Shown here: piece by piece, positions 18,389 to 26,078 of the stretch | How positions within the stretch are numbered: the stretch's first letter is position 1 | Layout of the letters: the number at the start of each line of letters is the position of its first letter | NCBI RefSeq assembly: GCF_005298175.1 | Contig: NZ_SZYH01000001.1 | Span: 2,666,001 to 2,730,000 of the forward strand | Origin: Marinobacter panjinensis | GTDB taxonomy: Bacteria > Pseudomonadota > Gammaproteobacteria > Pseudomonadales > Oleiphilaceae | DNA length: 64,000 nucleotides | Direction of reading: 5' to 3' | Program-made: the position numbers and the translations under genes | Notes under the pieces: model-generated | Databases searched by the model: none | What the model saw: only the letters and a program-made list of their open reading frames with translations | Told to the model about the DNA's origin: nothing

Positions 18389-19155
18389 CCCCACTGCAAC
18401 GTTTAGTGCACGGCGCCCTGCTATCAACAGCTGTTATTACAACCAGTGTCCAGGCCGAGGAGAACCCACCGGCGATCCAGCAACTGGAGCAACAGGGTGT
18501 CGAGGTTCTAGAGAGTTTTGACGCCCCCGGTGGAATGACCGGCTATGTCGGAGAAATGCGGGGCCGTTCCCTGGCCTTCTATCTGACGCCCGATGGCGAT
18601 CATGTGATCGTGGGCACAATGCTGGACAAGGACGGCAATAACCTGAGCGAGGCCAGCATCCAGGAACTTGTCGTGGGCCCGAAGTTCGAAAGCGCCTGGC
18701 CGGAACTGGAGGACAGCCACTGGGTACGGGACGGTGACAAAAACGCCGACACCGTCATTTACACCTTCACCGATCCCAATTGCCCCTATTGCTATCGCTT
18801 CCGCCAGCAGGCCGAGCCCTGGATCGAAGCCGGCAAGGTCCAGTTACGCCACATCATGGTGGGCATACTCAAAGAAGACAGCCTGACCAAAGCCGCCACC
18901 ATTCTCGGCAGCGAGAACCCCGAAGCGGCAATGCATGAGCATCAGACGTCCTTCGAGCAGGGTGGTATAGAGGTGGACCGCAAGCGCGTGAGCGCGGCTC
19001 ATCTGAAGGTAAAAGCCAACAACAGCCTGATGCAGGAAATGGGCTTACAGGCCACACCCAGCACCCTCTACCAGGGAAAGGATGGAAAAATCACCATGGT
19101 ACAGGGCCTTCCCAATCCACAGGCACTCAAACGCATGATGGGCCCTCGCCCCTGA
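18385..19155 (+). CDS. dsbG: Periplasmic thiol:disulfide isomerase/chaperone DsbG
   Basis: A 256-residue precursor with a signal peptide (cleavage after VQA, about residue 23), an N-terminal dimerisation domain and a thioredoxin-fold domain with the active site TDPNCPYCYRFRQ. CPYC is the DsbG active site. The cis-proline region reads QATPSTLYQ. DsbG protects single cysteines from sulfenylation and isomerises disulfides, and must be kept reduced. Its gene overlaps the membrane thioredoxin gene by four bases, a likely dedicated partner. Confidence 0.9.
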   Translation: MTPLQRLVHGALLSTAVITTSVQAEENPPAIQQLEQQGVEVLESFDAPGGMTGYVGEMRGRSLAFYLTPDGDHVIVGTMLDKDGNNLSEASIQELVVGPKFESAWPELEDSHWVRDGDKNADTVIYTFTDPNCPYCYRFRQQAEPWIEAGKVQLRHIMVGILKEDSLTKAATILGSENPEAAMHEHQTSFEQGGIEVDRKRVSAAHLKVKANNSLMQEMGLQATPSTLYQGKDGKITMVQGLPNPQALKRMMGPRP

Positions 19156-19169
19156 TTCCACCGGATGAT

Positions 19170-19194
19170 GTCCCGCCAACCAGTACGGCGGGAC
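19170..19194. terminator. Hairpin between convergent dsbG and DUF302 genes
   Basis: GTCCCGCC (19170-19177) pairs with GGCGGGAC (19187-19194) around a nine-base loop, 15 bases past the dsbG stop. There is no clear T run, so it may be a weak or bidirectional terminator. Confidence 0.5.
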
Positions 19195-19650
19195 TCACTC
19201 CGTGGCAGCTTTGGCAAAGCCGGCAAGCGCTCCCTTCACTTTCTCGATAACCCCATCACAACCCTCAATGTTGTGGCGTTGCTTGAGGTACTCAGGGTCG
19301 TTATAGCCAAGCCAGACAACGCCCTCACTGTCTTCCCATATCAGCGCTTTCTGTGGCAAATCAATGGCCACACTCTGGGCGCACTGCATCAGCGGTGTGC
19401 CTACCTTCGGATTGCCGAAGATCACCACTTCCGTGGGTCGCAATTCCAGGCCAGCCTTGTCGGCTCCGGCAGTGTGGTTGATACGGTTCATCACCGTCAT
19501 ACCCTTTTCTTCAAGCACGGCCTCCAGCTTGTCGGCGGTGGCGTCGGCGCTGTGGTTGCTTTTAACGGTCACCATACCCTCTGCAGCCAACACCGAGAGG
19601 GGAAGTGCCAGCATGACAATGCCTGCCAGGCGCCTGAAGATGGAAAACAT
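19195..19650 (-). CDS. DUF302-family periplasmic protein
   Basis: A 151-residue precursor with a signal peptide (MFSIFRRLAGIVMLALPLSV, cleavage after LAA). The mature part is a DUF302 domain: SADATADKLEAVLEEKGMTV, LRPTEVVIFGNPKVGTPLMQ and IDLPQKALIWEDSEG are its usual blocks. The molecular role of DUF302 proteins is unknown. Start 19650 follows AGGAG. It converges on dsbG and is divergent from mltF. Confidence 0.88.
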   Translation of the reverse strand: MFSIFRRLAGIVMLALPLSVLAAEGMVTVKSNHSADATADKLEAVLEEKGMTVMNRINHTAGADKAGLELRPTEVVIFGNPKVGTPLMQCAQSVAIDLPQKALIWEDSEGVVWLGYNDPEYLKQRHNIEGCDGVIEKVKGALAGFAKAATE

Positions 19651-19791
19651 CGGTGTCTCCTCTTGTTTGAAACCGTGCCTACAGCATAGGCCAGTCTGCA
19701 ATGCACTGCCCGCATCAGTTATGGACTATAGTGATACATACTGGTTAAAGGCCCGTAATGAAGAAGTGAATCCAGATTTAAGAGGTCCTTG

Positions 19792-21168
19792 ATGACTCCG
19801 AAGCTTATTGGTGCGCTGATTCCTTTTTTGTTCGTTATCGCTGGTTGCAGCCAGGGTGACGCAAAACCCATGAACAACGACGAAGCAGCAGAAGCACTCG
19901 CACCGCCGGAAGAAACCGGAGTGCTGGAAGTTGCAACCCGCAATGGCTCCACCACTTACTATCTGGACCGTCATGAAAATCCTTCCGGCCCTGAATACAG
20001 CCTGATTACACGATTTGCACAGAGCAAGGGCTGGGAGGTCAACTGGACAATGCACGAGTCCACCTCGGCTGTGCTCGACGCATTGGAGTCAGGAAACACC
20101 CACATTGCCGCAGCCGGGCTGACCCACCTGCCCTCCAGAACCGAGAACTTCGTTCGCGGCCCGGCCCATACTGAAATAATCGAGCAACTGGTCTGCCACC
20201 GGGACATGCGGCCCATGCCACGCACCCCCGATGCCATGGCTGGTGTCGGCATTACCGTCACCGCGGAGGCCAGTTACGTGGAAACACTGGACCGGCTAGC
20301 CAGTGAGCATGAGGGAATTGAGTTCAGTGAGGACAAAAACCGGACGACAGAGATCCTGCTGGCTGCAGTAGCCGAACAGTCCATTGACTGTACGGTGGCC
20401 GACTCGAACATTGTCCAGGTAATGCGCCGCCACTTCCCACACCTGGAAGTGGCGATGAACCTGAACACCGGAAACAATCTCGGGTGGTATCTTCCGGCTG
20501 GTTCTGAAAGTCTGGCCGGCACTGCCCGCGAGTGGATGAACAGCACCGCCGGCGATGAGGCCATCGGCTACATGGAAAGCCGGTACTACGCTTACATCGG
20601 TGAATTTGACTTCGTCGACCTGAGAGCACTGAACCGCCGCATTGATGACCGGTTGCCGAACTTCATCAAGCGATTTACTGACGCCGAAGCCAACACTGGC
20701 ATGCCCGCTGATCTCCTGGCGGCGCTCTCTTACCAGGAATCCCACTGGGACCCGGCAGCGGTGTCACCCACTGGCGTACGCGGCATCATGATGCTCACCC
20801 GGAACACGGCAGAATCCCTGGGCGTCACCAATCGCCTGGACCCGGCGGCCGCCATTGATGGCGGAGCACGCTACCTGGCCGATCGCCATCGCCGGTTACC
20901 AGACACCATTCCCGAGCCGGACCGCACCTTCCTGGCACTGGCGAGCTACAACATCGGCCGCGGCCACCTGCTGGACGCCCGCCAACTGGCGCGGGAACTG
21001 GGCAAGAACCCCGATTCCTGGGACGACATGAAGGAAGTTCTGCCGCTGAAAGCCGACAAGCGCTACTACCCGAGCACCCGTTACGGTTATGCTCGCGGCT
21101 ATGAGCCGGTGCACTATGTGCAACGCATCCGTAACTACCGGGATGTGATCAGCGCGTCTTTTGAGTAA
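19792..21168 (+). CDS. mltF: Membrane-bound lytic murein transglycosylase F
   Basis: A 458-residue lipoprotein precursor: the signal peptide ends in the lipobox VIAGC (cysteine 18). Residues 45-260 form a solute-binding-protein type 3 domain and residues 285-440 an SLT goose-lysozyme domain, where AALSYQESHWDP holds the catalytic glutamate, followed by SPTGVRGIMMLT and LASYNIGRGH. This two-domain order is specific to MltF, which cleaves the glycan strand and forms 1,6-anhydro ends. Start at ATG 19792 with AGAGG six bases upstream; a TTG three bases earlier is too close to the site. Confidence 0.94.
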   Translation: MTPKLIGALIPFLFVIAGCSQGDAKPMNNDEAAEALAPPEETGVLEVATRNGSTTYYLDRHENPSGPEYSLITRFAQSKGWEVNWTMHESTSAVLDALESGNTHIAAAGLTHLPSRTENFVRGPAHTEIIEQLVCHRDMRPMPRTPDAMAGVGITVTAEASYVETLDRLASEHEGIEFSEDKNRTTEILLAAVAEQSIDCTVADSNIVQVMRRHFPHLEVAMNLNTGNNLGWYLPAGSESLAGTAREWMNSTAGDEAIGYMESRYYAYIGEFDFVDLRALNRRIDDRLPNFIKRFTDAEANTGMPADLLAALSYQESHWDPAAVSPTGVRGIMMLTRNTAESLGVTNRLDPAAAIDGGARYLADRHRRLPDTIPEPDRTFLALASYNIGRGHLLDARQLARELGKNPDSWDDMKEVLPLKADKRYYPSTRYGYARGYEPVHYVQRIRNYRDVISASFE

Positions 21169-21176
21169 CCGTTGCC

Positions 21177-22097
21177 TCAGTAGACCTTTTCTGCGCCTTC
21201 GGGACGGGTCTTGAAGCGTTTATGCAACCACAGATACTGGTCTGGCTGTTCGCGAATGGTGTCTTCAATGTAGCGACTCCAGGCCTCGGTGTCGCTCTGT
21301 TTGTCCGTGCCAAACGCCTCCTGGATCGCTGAAAAGATGACCCGATAGCGCCCGTCCGGCATCCGCAGATGGCTTACACAGATAACCGACGCACCGGATA
21401 CCCTGGCAATATAGCTCGGAGAGGTAATACACCCGGCCTCAGTGCCGAAGAACGGCACGAAAAGCTCGGTCTTCTTGCCGAAATCCTGGTCGCAGGCAAA
21501 CCAGACTTCGCCGCCTTTTTTCAGGAACGACACAAGCGGTCGCAACTCACGCTTGGTGAAAGGCCGGATATCGAAATGGCGCTGACGGCCGTTTTCGATC
21601 ATGCGGTCAATCACCGGGTTGTTGTTTGGGCGGTACATATACCCCGGTTTTTTCAGGTGACAGGCGATCAACGGCAACGCAAAATCGAAAATGCTGTAGT
21701 GCCCGCCAATCAGCAGCACCCCTTTGCCCCTGGCCTGAGCTTCCCTCAGGTGCTCCAGGCCATGGACTTCAGCGTCTTCACAATACTCCGACATATCCCG
21801 CCACCAGGCGTGGATGCTCTCCAGAAAACCACGGGTGCAGGCAACGAAATTGTCCTGCACCAGCTGTTCGCGGGCCGCGTCATCAAGCTCGGGAAAGCAG
21901 GTGGCGATGTTGGTGTTGGCCACTCTGGCCCGGGATTTCAGCTTGCCTTCCAGAAAACAGCCCAGCCGACGGCCGAGGCGCTGTTTGGCCGTCATCGGTA
22001 CCAGGGAAAGCAGATACAGCGTGAATACCAGAAGCCATGAGGGCCAGAATGCAGGGTGCCACAAGGGCCTTTTGCTCTTGGTCTTACTGCTGGACAT
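21177..22097 (-). CDS. Lipid A biosynthesis acyltransferase (LpxL/LpxM family)
   Basis: A 306-residue inner-membrane acyltransferase. After an N-terminal anchor (WPSWLLVFTLYLLSLVP), GGHYSIFDF near residue 140 contains the HX4D catalytic motif and GGEVWFACDQDFG near 205 the second conserved block of the LpxL/HtrB family. It adds a secondary acyl chain to Kdo2-lipid IVA. Sequence cannot fix whether it is the LpxL or the LpxM position. Start 22097 follows the usual short basic N-terminus. Confidence 0.9.
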   Translation of the reverse strand: MSSSKTKSKRPLWHPAFWPSWLLVFTLYLLSLVPMTAKQRLGRRLGCFLEGKLKSRARVANTNIATCFPELDDAAREQLVQDNFVACTRGFLESIHAWWRDMSEYCEDAEVHGLEHLREAQARGKGVLLIGGHYSIFDFALPLIACHLKKPGYMYRPNNNPVIDRMIENGRQRHFDIRPFTKRELRPLVSFLKKGGEVWFACDQDFGKKTELFVPFFGTEAGCITSPSYIARVSGASVICVSHLRMPDGRYRVIFSAIQEAFGTDKQSDTEAWSRYIEDTIREQPDQYLWLHKRFKTRPEGAEKVY

Positions 22098-22191
22098 ACA
22101 TCGTTGCCTGTTCGAATACGAGCAACGAGCCTGCCATAGAAAGCGGGCAAAGTGTACTTCCAAATGTGACCGAGCGTCGCTAGCCCGGGCC

Positions 22192-23718
22192 TCAGGAACC
22201 AAACAGGGCGGATTTCAGCGGCCGCAGCAAACCGCTCCGGGGCGCTGTGTTTTCCACTGGACGAATACCATCGAATTCCAGGTAACCGTCTTCAATCGGA
22301 CCAAACCTCAGGGTTTTTACGTCTGCCACATAGTCCTGGGTAACCTTCCAGGGCCCATGGGAACCCTGACGTGGCAAGCGATCATCCGCACGGCGAATGT
22401 ACCCTGAATCCAGCCCGCCCATCACTGTGCCTTCGCCACGGCTGTCGCCGGTATCCCTGGCCACACAGACGCGATTGCCATGGGCATCCATGTAGTTCAA
22501 CAGCCGACACAGGTATTCCGCGGCAATATCCACCTTCAGGGTCCAGGAAATATTGGTGTAACCGAAAATCATGCCAGCGTTGGGCACGCCCTCTACCATC
22601 ACATTCTTGTAGATAATCTTGTCCCGCAAAACCACAGGCTGACCATCAACCACCAGATCCATGCCCCCCAGCATCTGGATATCCAGCCCCGTGGCCGGAA
22701 TGATGATATCGGCCGCCAGTTCCTCGCCGGATTTCAGGCGGATACCCTGCTCTGTAAAGCTCTCAATATGATCCGTCACCACCGACGCCTTACCAGAGCG
22801 GATAGCCCCGAACAGATCACCATCCTTGACCACGCACAGCCGCTGGTCCCAGGGATTGTAGCTGGGCGAAAAGTGACTCATATCAGCCTTGCCATCCAGT
22901 TGCCGACGCACCAGGCCCAGCATCAGCCGCCGCATGATTCCCGGATTCTTGCGGGAGCGGTTATAAAGAATACGGGCAACCGCCACATTCCGCGCCCGGG
23001 TCAGGCGATAGGCGGATTTCGCAGGCAGCATTCGCTGGAAGAACATCGCCAACTTGTCGTTTGACGGCAGCGGCATCAGATAGGAGGGCGAGCGCTGCAG
23101 CATGGTGACGTGTTCGGCTTCTTCCGCCATGGTGGGTACCAGGGTTATGGCCGTGGCGCCGCTGCCAATAACCACCACGCGCTTACCGGCGTAATCCAGG
23201 TGCTCCGGCCAGTGCTGGGGATGCACAATCTGGCCCTTGAAACTGTCCTCACCAGGGAAGTCCGGCTTGTAACCGGCGTCATAGTTGTAATAACCCGTGC
23301 AGCCAATCATGAAACTGGCGGTGAAGGTGAGTATTTCACCGGTGGCCTCTTCCACCGCCGTCAGTGTCCAGCACTTGTCAGTGCCGGACCATTGCGCGCG
23401 TGTCACCGCCACCCCGTACCGAATATGTTTTTCGATGTCGTTTTCCGCAGCGGTGTCACTCACGTACCGCTTGATGGATGGGCCATCCGCGAGAACCTTA
23501 CCACTGGTCCAGGGGCGGAAATTATAGCCAAAGGTGTACATGTCTGAATCGGAACGGATGCCAGGATAACGGAAAAGGTCCCAGGTACCGCCCAGGGATT
23601 CCCGGCGCTCAAGAATGGTGAAAGACTTGCCCGGACATTCCCGCTTGAGGTGACAGGCCATACCAATGCCGGATACACCGGCCCCGATGATCAGTACGTC
23701 TACATGCTGCTTACTCAT
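22192..23718 (-). CDS. almA: Flavin monooxygenase AlmA (long-chain alkane degradation)
   Basis: A 508-residue FAD/NADPH monooxygenase. The N-terminus reads VDVLIIGAGVSGIGMACHL with RRESLGGTWDLFRYPGIRSD; GSGATAITL near 185 is the NADPH site; YNPWDQRLCVV and LKVDIAAEYLCRL are segments I recall as strongly conserved with AlmA of Acinetobacter and Alcanivorax. AlmA is needed for growth on alkanes longer than about C30, probably by subterminal or terminal oxidation. No rubredoxin or alkB gene is near. Start 23718 fits the family; the frame runs further upstream without family sequence. Confidence 0.88.
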   Translation of the reverse strand: MSKQHVDVLIIGAGVSGIGMACHLKRECPGKSFTILERRESLGGTWDLFRYPGIRSDSDMYTFGYNFRPWTSGKVLADGPSIKRYVSDTAAENDIEKHIRYGVAVTRAQWSGTDKCWTLTAVEEATGEILTFTASFMIGCTGYYNYDAGYKPDFPGEDSFKGQIVHPQHWPEHLDYAGKRVVVIGSGATAITLVPTMAEEAEHVTMLQRSPSYLMPLPSNDKLAMFFQRMLPAKSAYRLTRARNVAVARILYNRSRKNPGIMRRLMLGLVRRQLDGKADMSHFSPSYNPWDQRLCVVKDGDLFGAIRSGKASVVTDHIESFTEQGIRLKSGEELAADIIIPATGLDIQMLGGMDLVVDGQPVVLRDKIIYKNVMVEGVPNAGMIFGYTNISWTLKVDIAAEYLCRLLNYMDAHGNRVCVARDTGDSRGEGTVMGGLDSGYIRRADDRLPRQGSHGPWKVTQDYVADVKTLRFGPIEDGYLEFDGIRPVENTAPRSGLLRPLKSALFGS

Positions 23719-23878
23719 AGCCACCCTTGCCCCGACTGTTGTTGTTTTTATCAATATTTCAACGTGGTGGCCCACGCCAACCGTTTGAGGATAGCCCAGG
23801 AAAACAAAAGGGGAAATTGGCCCGATGCAGGGAATCCGGCGCCGTTTCGGTCAGTGTGAGCGCTCGGTTATATGAAAC

Positions 23879-24229
23879 TTAAAGTTCCACACCATAGTGG
23901 CGCAGAGCAACCACCATTAACCAGTAGCAGATCGCGGTGATGCCAATGGACATGGCAAGGCTGAGGTAGAAATTGACCCCATGTGTCAGCAGGACCGGCA
24001 GCGCAACAAACAGTGCCAGTGATGGCAGAACCAGCCAGAACACGCTGCCTGCAAGCTCGCTGACTTTGCCAATGTCTCCGGTATCTATGTAGAGCCAGAG
24101 CATCGCCAGAACTGAGGTCAGTGGCACTGACGCCAGCACCGCCCCGATAAAGGAGCTGCGTTTGGAGATTTCGGAAATCAGGACAACCAGGACAGCGGTA
24201 ACGGCGACTTTTGTAATGTAATAAGTCAA
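23879..24229 (-). CDS. DUF3147-family small membrane protein
   Basis: A 116-residue hydrophobic protein with about four membrane helices (residues 5-20, 30-50, 60-82, 88-108). The sequence SEISKRSSFIGAVLASVPLTS is typical of DUF3147 proteins, whose function is unknown. The start is a TTG with AGAGG nine bases upstream; no in-frame ATG precedes it. It is the last of a run of short minus-strand genes. Confidence 0.8.
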   Translation of the reverse strand: MTYYITKVAVTAVLVVLISEISKRSSFIGAVLASVPLTSVLAMLWLYIDTGDIGKVSELAGSVFWLVLPSLALFVALPVLLTHGVNFYLSLAMSIGITAICYWLMVVALRHYGVEL

Positions 24230-24272
24230 TTGTCTCTACCTCTTGCCGTGGTAGTTCCTCAAAGATCCGAAC

Positions 24273-24563
24273 TCACATGAACTCTGCTCGTTCATCAAGA
24301 CATTCATCGGAACCCATTTCAAATTCCCGACAGATCCAGGGGCGATTCTCATAAATTGTACACATGAAGGTATCCCGATCGATCGCCGAGCACCAGCCAT
24401 CCGCCAACCGCAACATGGTTTCACCGCCCCATTCATCGACAGCAATATGTCGCTCTGGAACGCCGGTGTCAGAAATTATCATGACTTCCAGACGGCAGCA
24501 GCAAGCCTGACAATTTGAGCAAGAGATTTCTGGGTCAGTAATATTTTTAACGGGAATAGTCAT
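24273..24563 (-). CDS. YkgJ-family cysteine cluster protein
   Basis: A 96-residue protein with the YkgJ pattern: CSNCQACCCRLEV near residues 15-27, then a central ADGWCSAI, CTIYENRPWICREFEMG and a later cysteine. The cysteines are thought to bind a metal or iron-sulfur cluster; the biochemical role is unknown. Its ATG overlaps the stop of the upstream SnoaL-like gene (ATGA), so the two are co-translated. Confidence 0.88.
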   Translation of the reverse strand: MTIPVKNITDPEISCSNCQACCCRLEVMIISDTGVPERHIAVDEWGGETMLRLADGWCSAIDRDTFMCTIYENRPWICREFEMGSDECLDERAEFM

Positions 24564-24949
24564 GGATCTGTACTGCCAGCTGAAGGCAGGTTGCCTCCCA
24601 GCATGTTTTCAACCACTGCCGCATTATAGAAGGCTTCAACTTTCTGTATCTTGTCGTTCTGGACACGAAACCAGACGGCAAGCCGTACATCTCCGATCGG
24701 TTCATAGTTGGTCAGGTAATCCAGAATTGCGAACACGTGCTCACCTTCGGCGCTGAGCTGACGGAGGACCAGGTCTTTCTGAATGGCAACCATACCGAAC
24801 TGGTAAGACAGCATGTCATCCCGACTAAGGAAGCGCATATTCGGCCCTACATATTCAAACCCCTCAGCAACCAGCAAGGACTTTGCCTCATCAAAACGCT
24901 GGGCACTGATATCGGCGATGAACTGCGCCACGATGTCTTTTGGCTGCAT
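24560..24949 (-). CDS. SnoaL/NTF2-like protein
   Basis: A 129-residue protein with the cone-shaped NTF2-like layout: an N-terminal helix (PKDIVAQFIADISAQRFDEAK), a FEYVGPNMRF loop and strands ending VQNDKIQKVEAFYN. SnoaL-like proteins act as small ketosteroid isomerase-type enzymes or ligand binders; nothing here fixes the substrate. It is coupled to the YkgJ gene by a four-base overlap. Confidence 0.75.
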   Translation of the reverse strand: MQPKDIVAQFIADISAQRFDEAKSLLVAEGFEYVGPNMRFLSRDDMLSYQFGMVAIQKDLVLRQLSAEGEHVFAILDYLTNYEPIGDVRLAVWFRVQNDKIQKVEAFYNAAVVENMLGGNLPSAGSTDP

Positions 24950-25101
24950 TGATAGACTCCACTTCTACGATGGGGACGATTTGGATACCCGGATTCGCGT
25001 ACATGCCATAAAAAAGTGGTGTACCGATCCCACTGATATACCAAATAGCAGGCTATGACAAATGAGTTTGTGGGAAATCCAGAATGGACTTGATCGCAAT
25101 G

Positions 25102-25323
25102 TTATTGGCCAGGAGCACAACACCCTGACCCTTGCTGAATTGGCGGACACGGTACCGTGCCATAGGAACAAAAGACACAGCAGTCTCCCTGCTTCGGCTT
25201 CAGTAAACTACGACAAGATTCACACTCGTAAAAGTACTGGCAGGAGTCGGTAGGCATGGCTTCCGTTTTCTGATGGCCACAGTTTGGGCATTTGATTGTC
25301 GATTCCAGAACTATATCGACCAT
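25102..25323 (-). CDS. Small zinc-ribbon-like GDCCVxC protein
   Basis: A 73-residue cysteine-rich protein. CPNCGHQKTEAMP and YECESCRSLL form two CxxC pairs, followed by the signature KQGDCCVFCSYGTVPCPPIQ of the GDCCVxC small-protein family (function unknown). I place the start at ATG 25323, nine bases from an AGGAG site; ATG 25329 is only three bases from it. The preceding 150 bases towards 24950 hold no gene that I can support. Confidence 0.8.
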   Translation of the reverse strand: MVDIVLESTIKCPNCGHQKTEAMPTDSCQYFYECESCRSLLKPKQGDCCVFCSYGTVPCPPIQQGSGCCAPGQ

Positions 25324-25398
25324 AACCATGCTCTCCTAAAAGGGTGAATTTTCGCCCAAACCAATTTGAATTAAGCCCGAAACAGGCATTGGCCAGGT

Positions 25399-25467
25399 CA
25401 ATAACGCGTGGCTTTGCGGCGAGCCGGAGCGCAGCGTAGGTGCGTCCGACAACAGCCACTGGTTATG
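25399..25467. other. attC-like integron cassette recombination hairpin
   Basis: A 69-base imperfect palindrome bounded by TAAC (25402-25405) and GTTA (25462-25465). Outer arms GTGGCT/AGCCAC and inner arms GCCGGAGCGC/GCGTCCGAC pair with mismatches and an unpaired G, around a short loop. This is the shape of an integron attC site (GTT/AAC boxes, extra-helical bases). It starts 11 bases past the stop of the GFA gene, where a cassette attC would be. No integrase gene is in the window. Confidence 0.5.
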
Positions 25468-25477
25468 TGATTGTAGC

Positions 25478-25879
25478 TCAAGCTGGCAGTCCCTCGAACT
25501 TTGGCACCTCCCCTAACCCCTCATCCCAGGCAGCTTTGCTGGATGAGAAGATATGCGCAGTTGGCAACATAGTGATTTCAGTGTCCAAACACCCGGCGGG
25601 AACGACGAGCAAACCTGCGACCTGAGTGTTTGGCAATGCTGAACCACACAACTTACAAAAGCTTTTGTTATGACGAGTGCCGGGGAGCGTAAAGGAAGTC
25701 ACAGCATCTGCACCCGACTGCCAGACCAATTTAGCTGAACTTGAGAATAGATTTGCCGAATGAGCCGAACCTGTATCCTTTTGGCAATGCTGACAATGGC
25801 ACAGGTAAAAACTGTCGAAATCACCTTTTACCTCAAAACTCACGGTGCCGCAGAGACAAGAACCGAAATAATCAGTCAT
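25478..25879 (-). CDS. GFA/CENP-V domain protein
   Basis: A 133-residue zinc protein of the glutathione-dependent formaldehyde-activating (GFA) fold. SCLCGTVSFEV near residue 7, CHCQHCQKDTGSAHSAN near 32 and FCKLCGSALPN near 78 give the zinc-binding cysteines. GFA-type proteins bind S-adducts of glutathione or other small thiols; most are uncharacterised. AAGGAG precedes the start at 25879. Together with the attC-like element at its 3' end it looks like an integron cassette. Confidence 0.87.
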   Translation of the reverse strand: MTDYFGSCLCGTVSFEVKGDFDSFYLCHCQHCQKDTGSAHSANLFSSSAKLVWQSGADAVTSFTLPGTRHNKSFCKLCGSALPNTQVAGLLVVPAGCLDTEITMLPTAHIFSSSKAAWDEGLGEVPKFEGLPA

Positions 25880-25947
25880 TAGAACTCCTTCCCTTGCCTG
25901 GTTAGGCTTCCTCATCCTTCCTTCGGACCAACCCAAAAGAGGGAGTT

Positions 25948-26034
25948 TCACCAGTTTCGCACCTGCTCATAGAAGCGTACCGACACTTCCAGATCACTGA
26001 CGCCCAGCGTAATCATGCTGATCCTTGGCTTCAT
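25948..26034 (-). pseudogene. Truncated VOC/glyoxalase-family gene, 5' fragment
   Basis: A strong AAAGGAGG site precedes ATG 26034, which opens 28 codons ending in TGA. The peptide MKPRISMITLGVSDLEVSVR and the following FYEQ are a clear VOC (glyoxalase/bleomycin resistance) N-terminus, but the remaining 90 or more residues are gone. Past the fragment the sequence changes abruptly and includes GCCTAACC (about 25907-25914), which resembles the start of an attC site. A deletion or cassette rearrangement probably removed the rest. Confidence 0.75.
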
Positions 26035-26078
26035 TCAGAATCCTCCTTTGAGGTATAACCCCAGCAGGCACCACGGAA

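Noticed and set aside
24950..25101. A second attC site between the SnoaL-like and GDCCVxC genes
   Set aside because: I looked for paired AAC/GTT boxes with complementary arms and found none.
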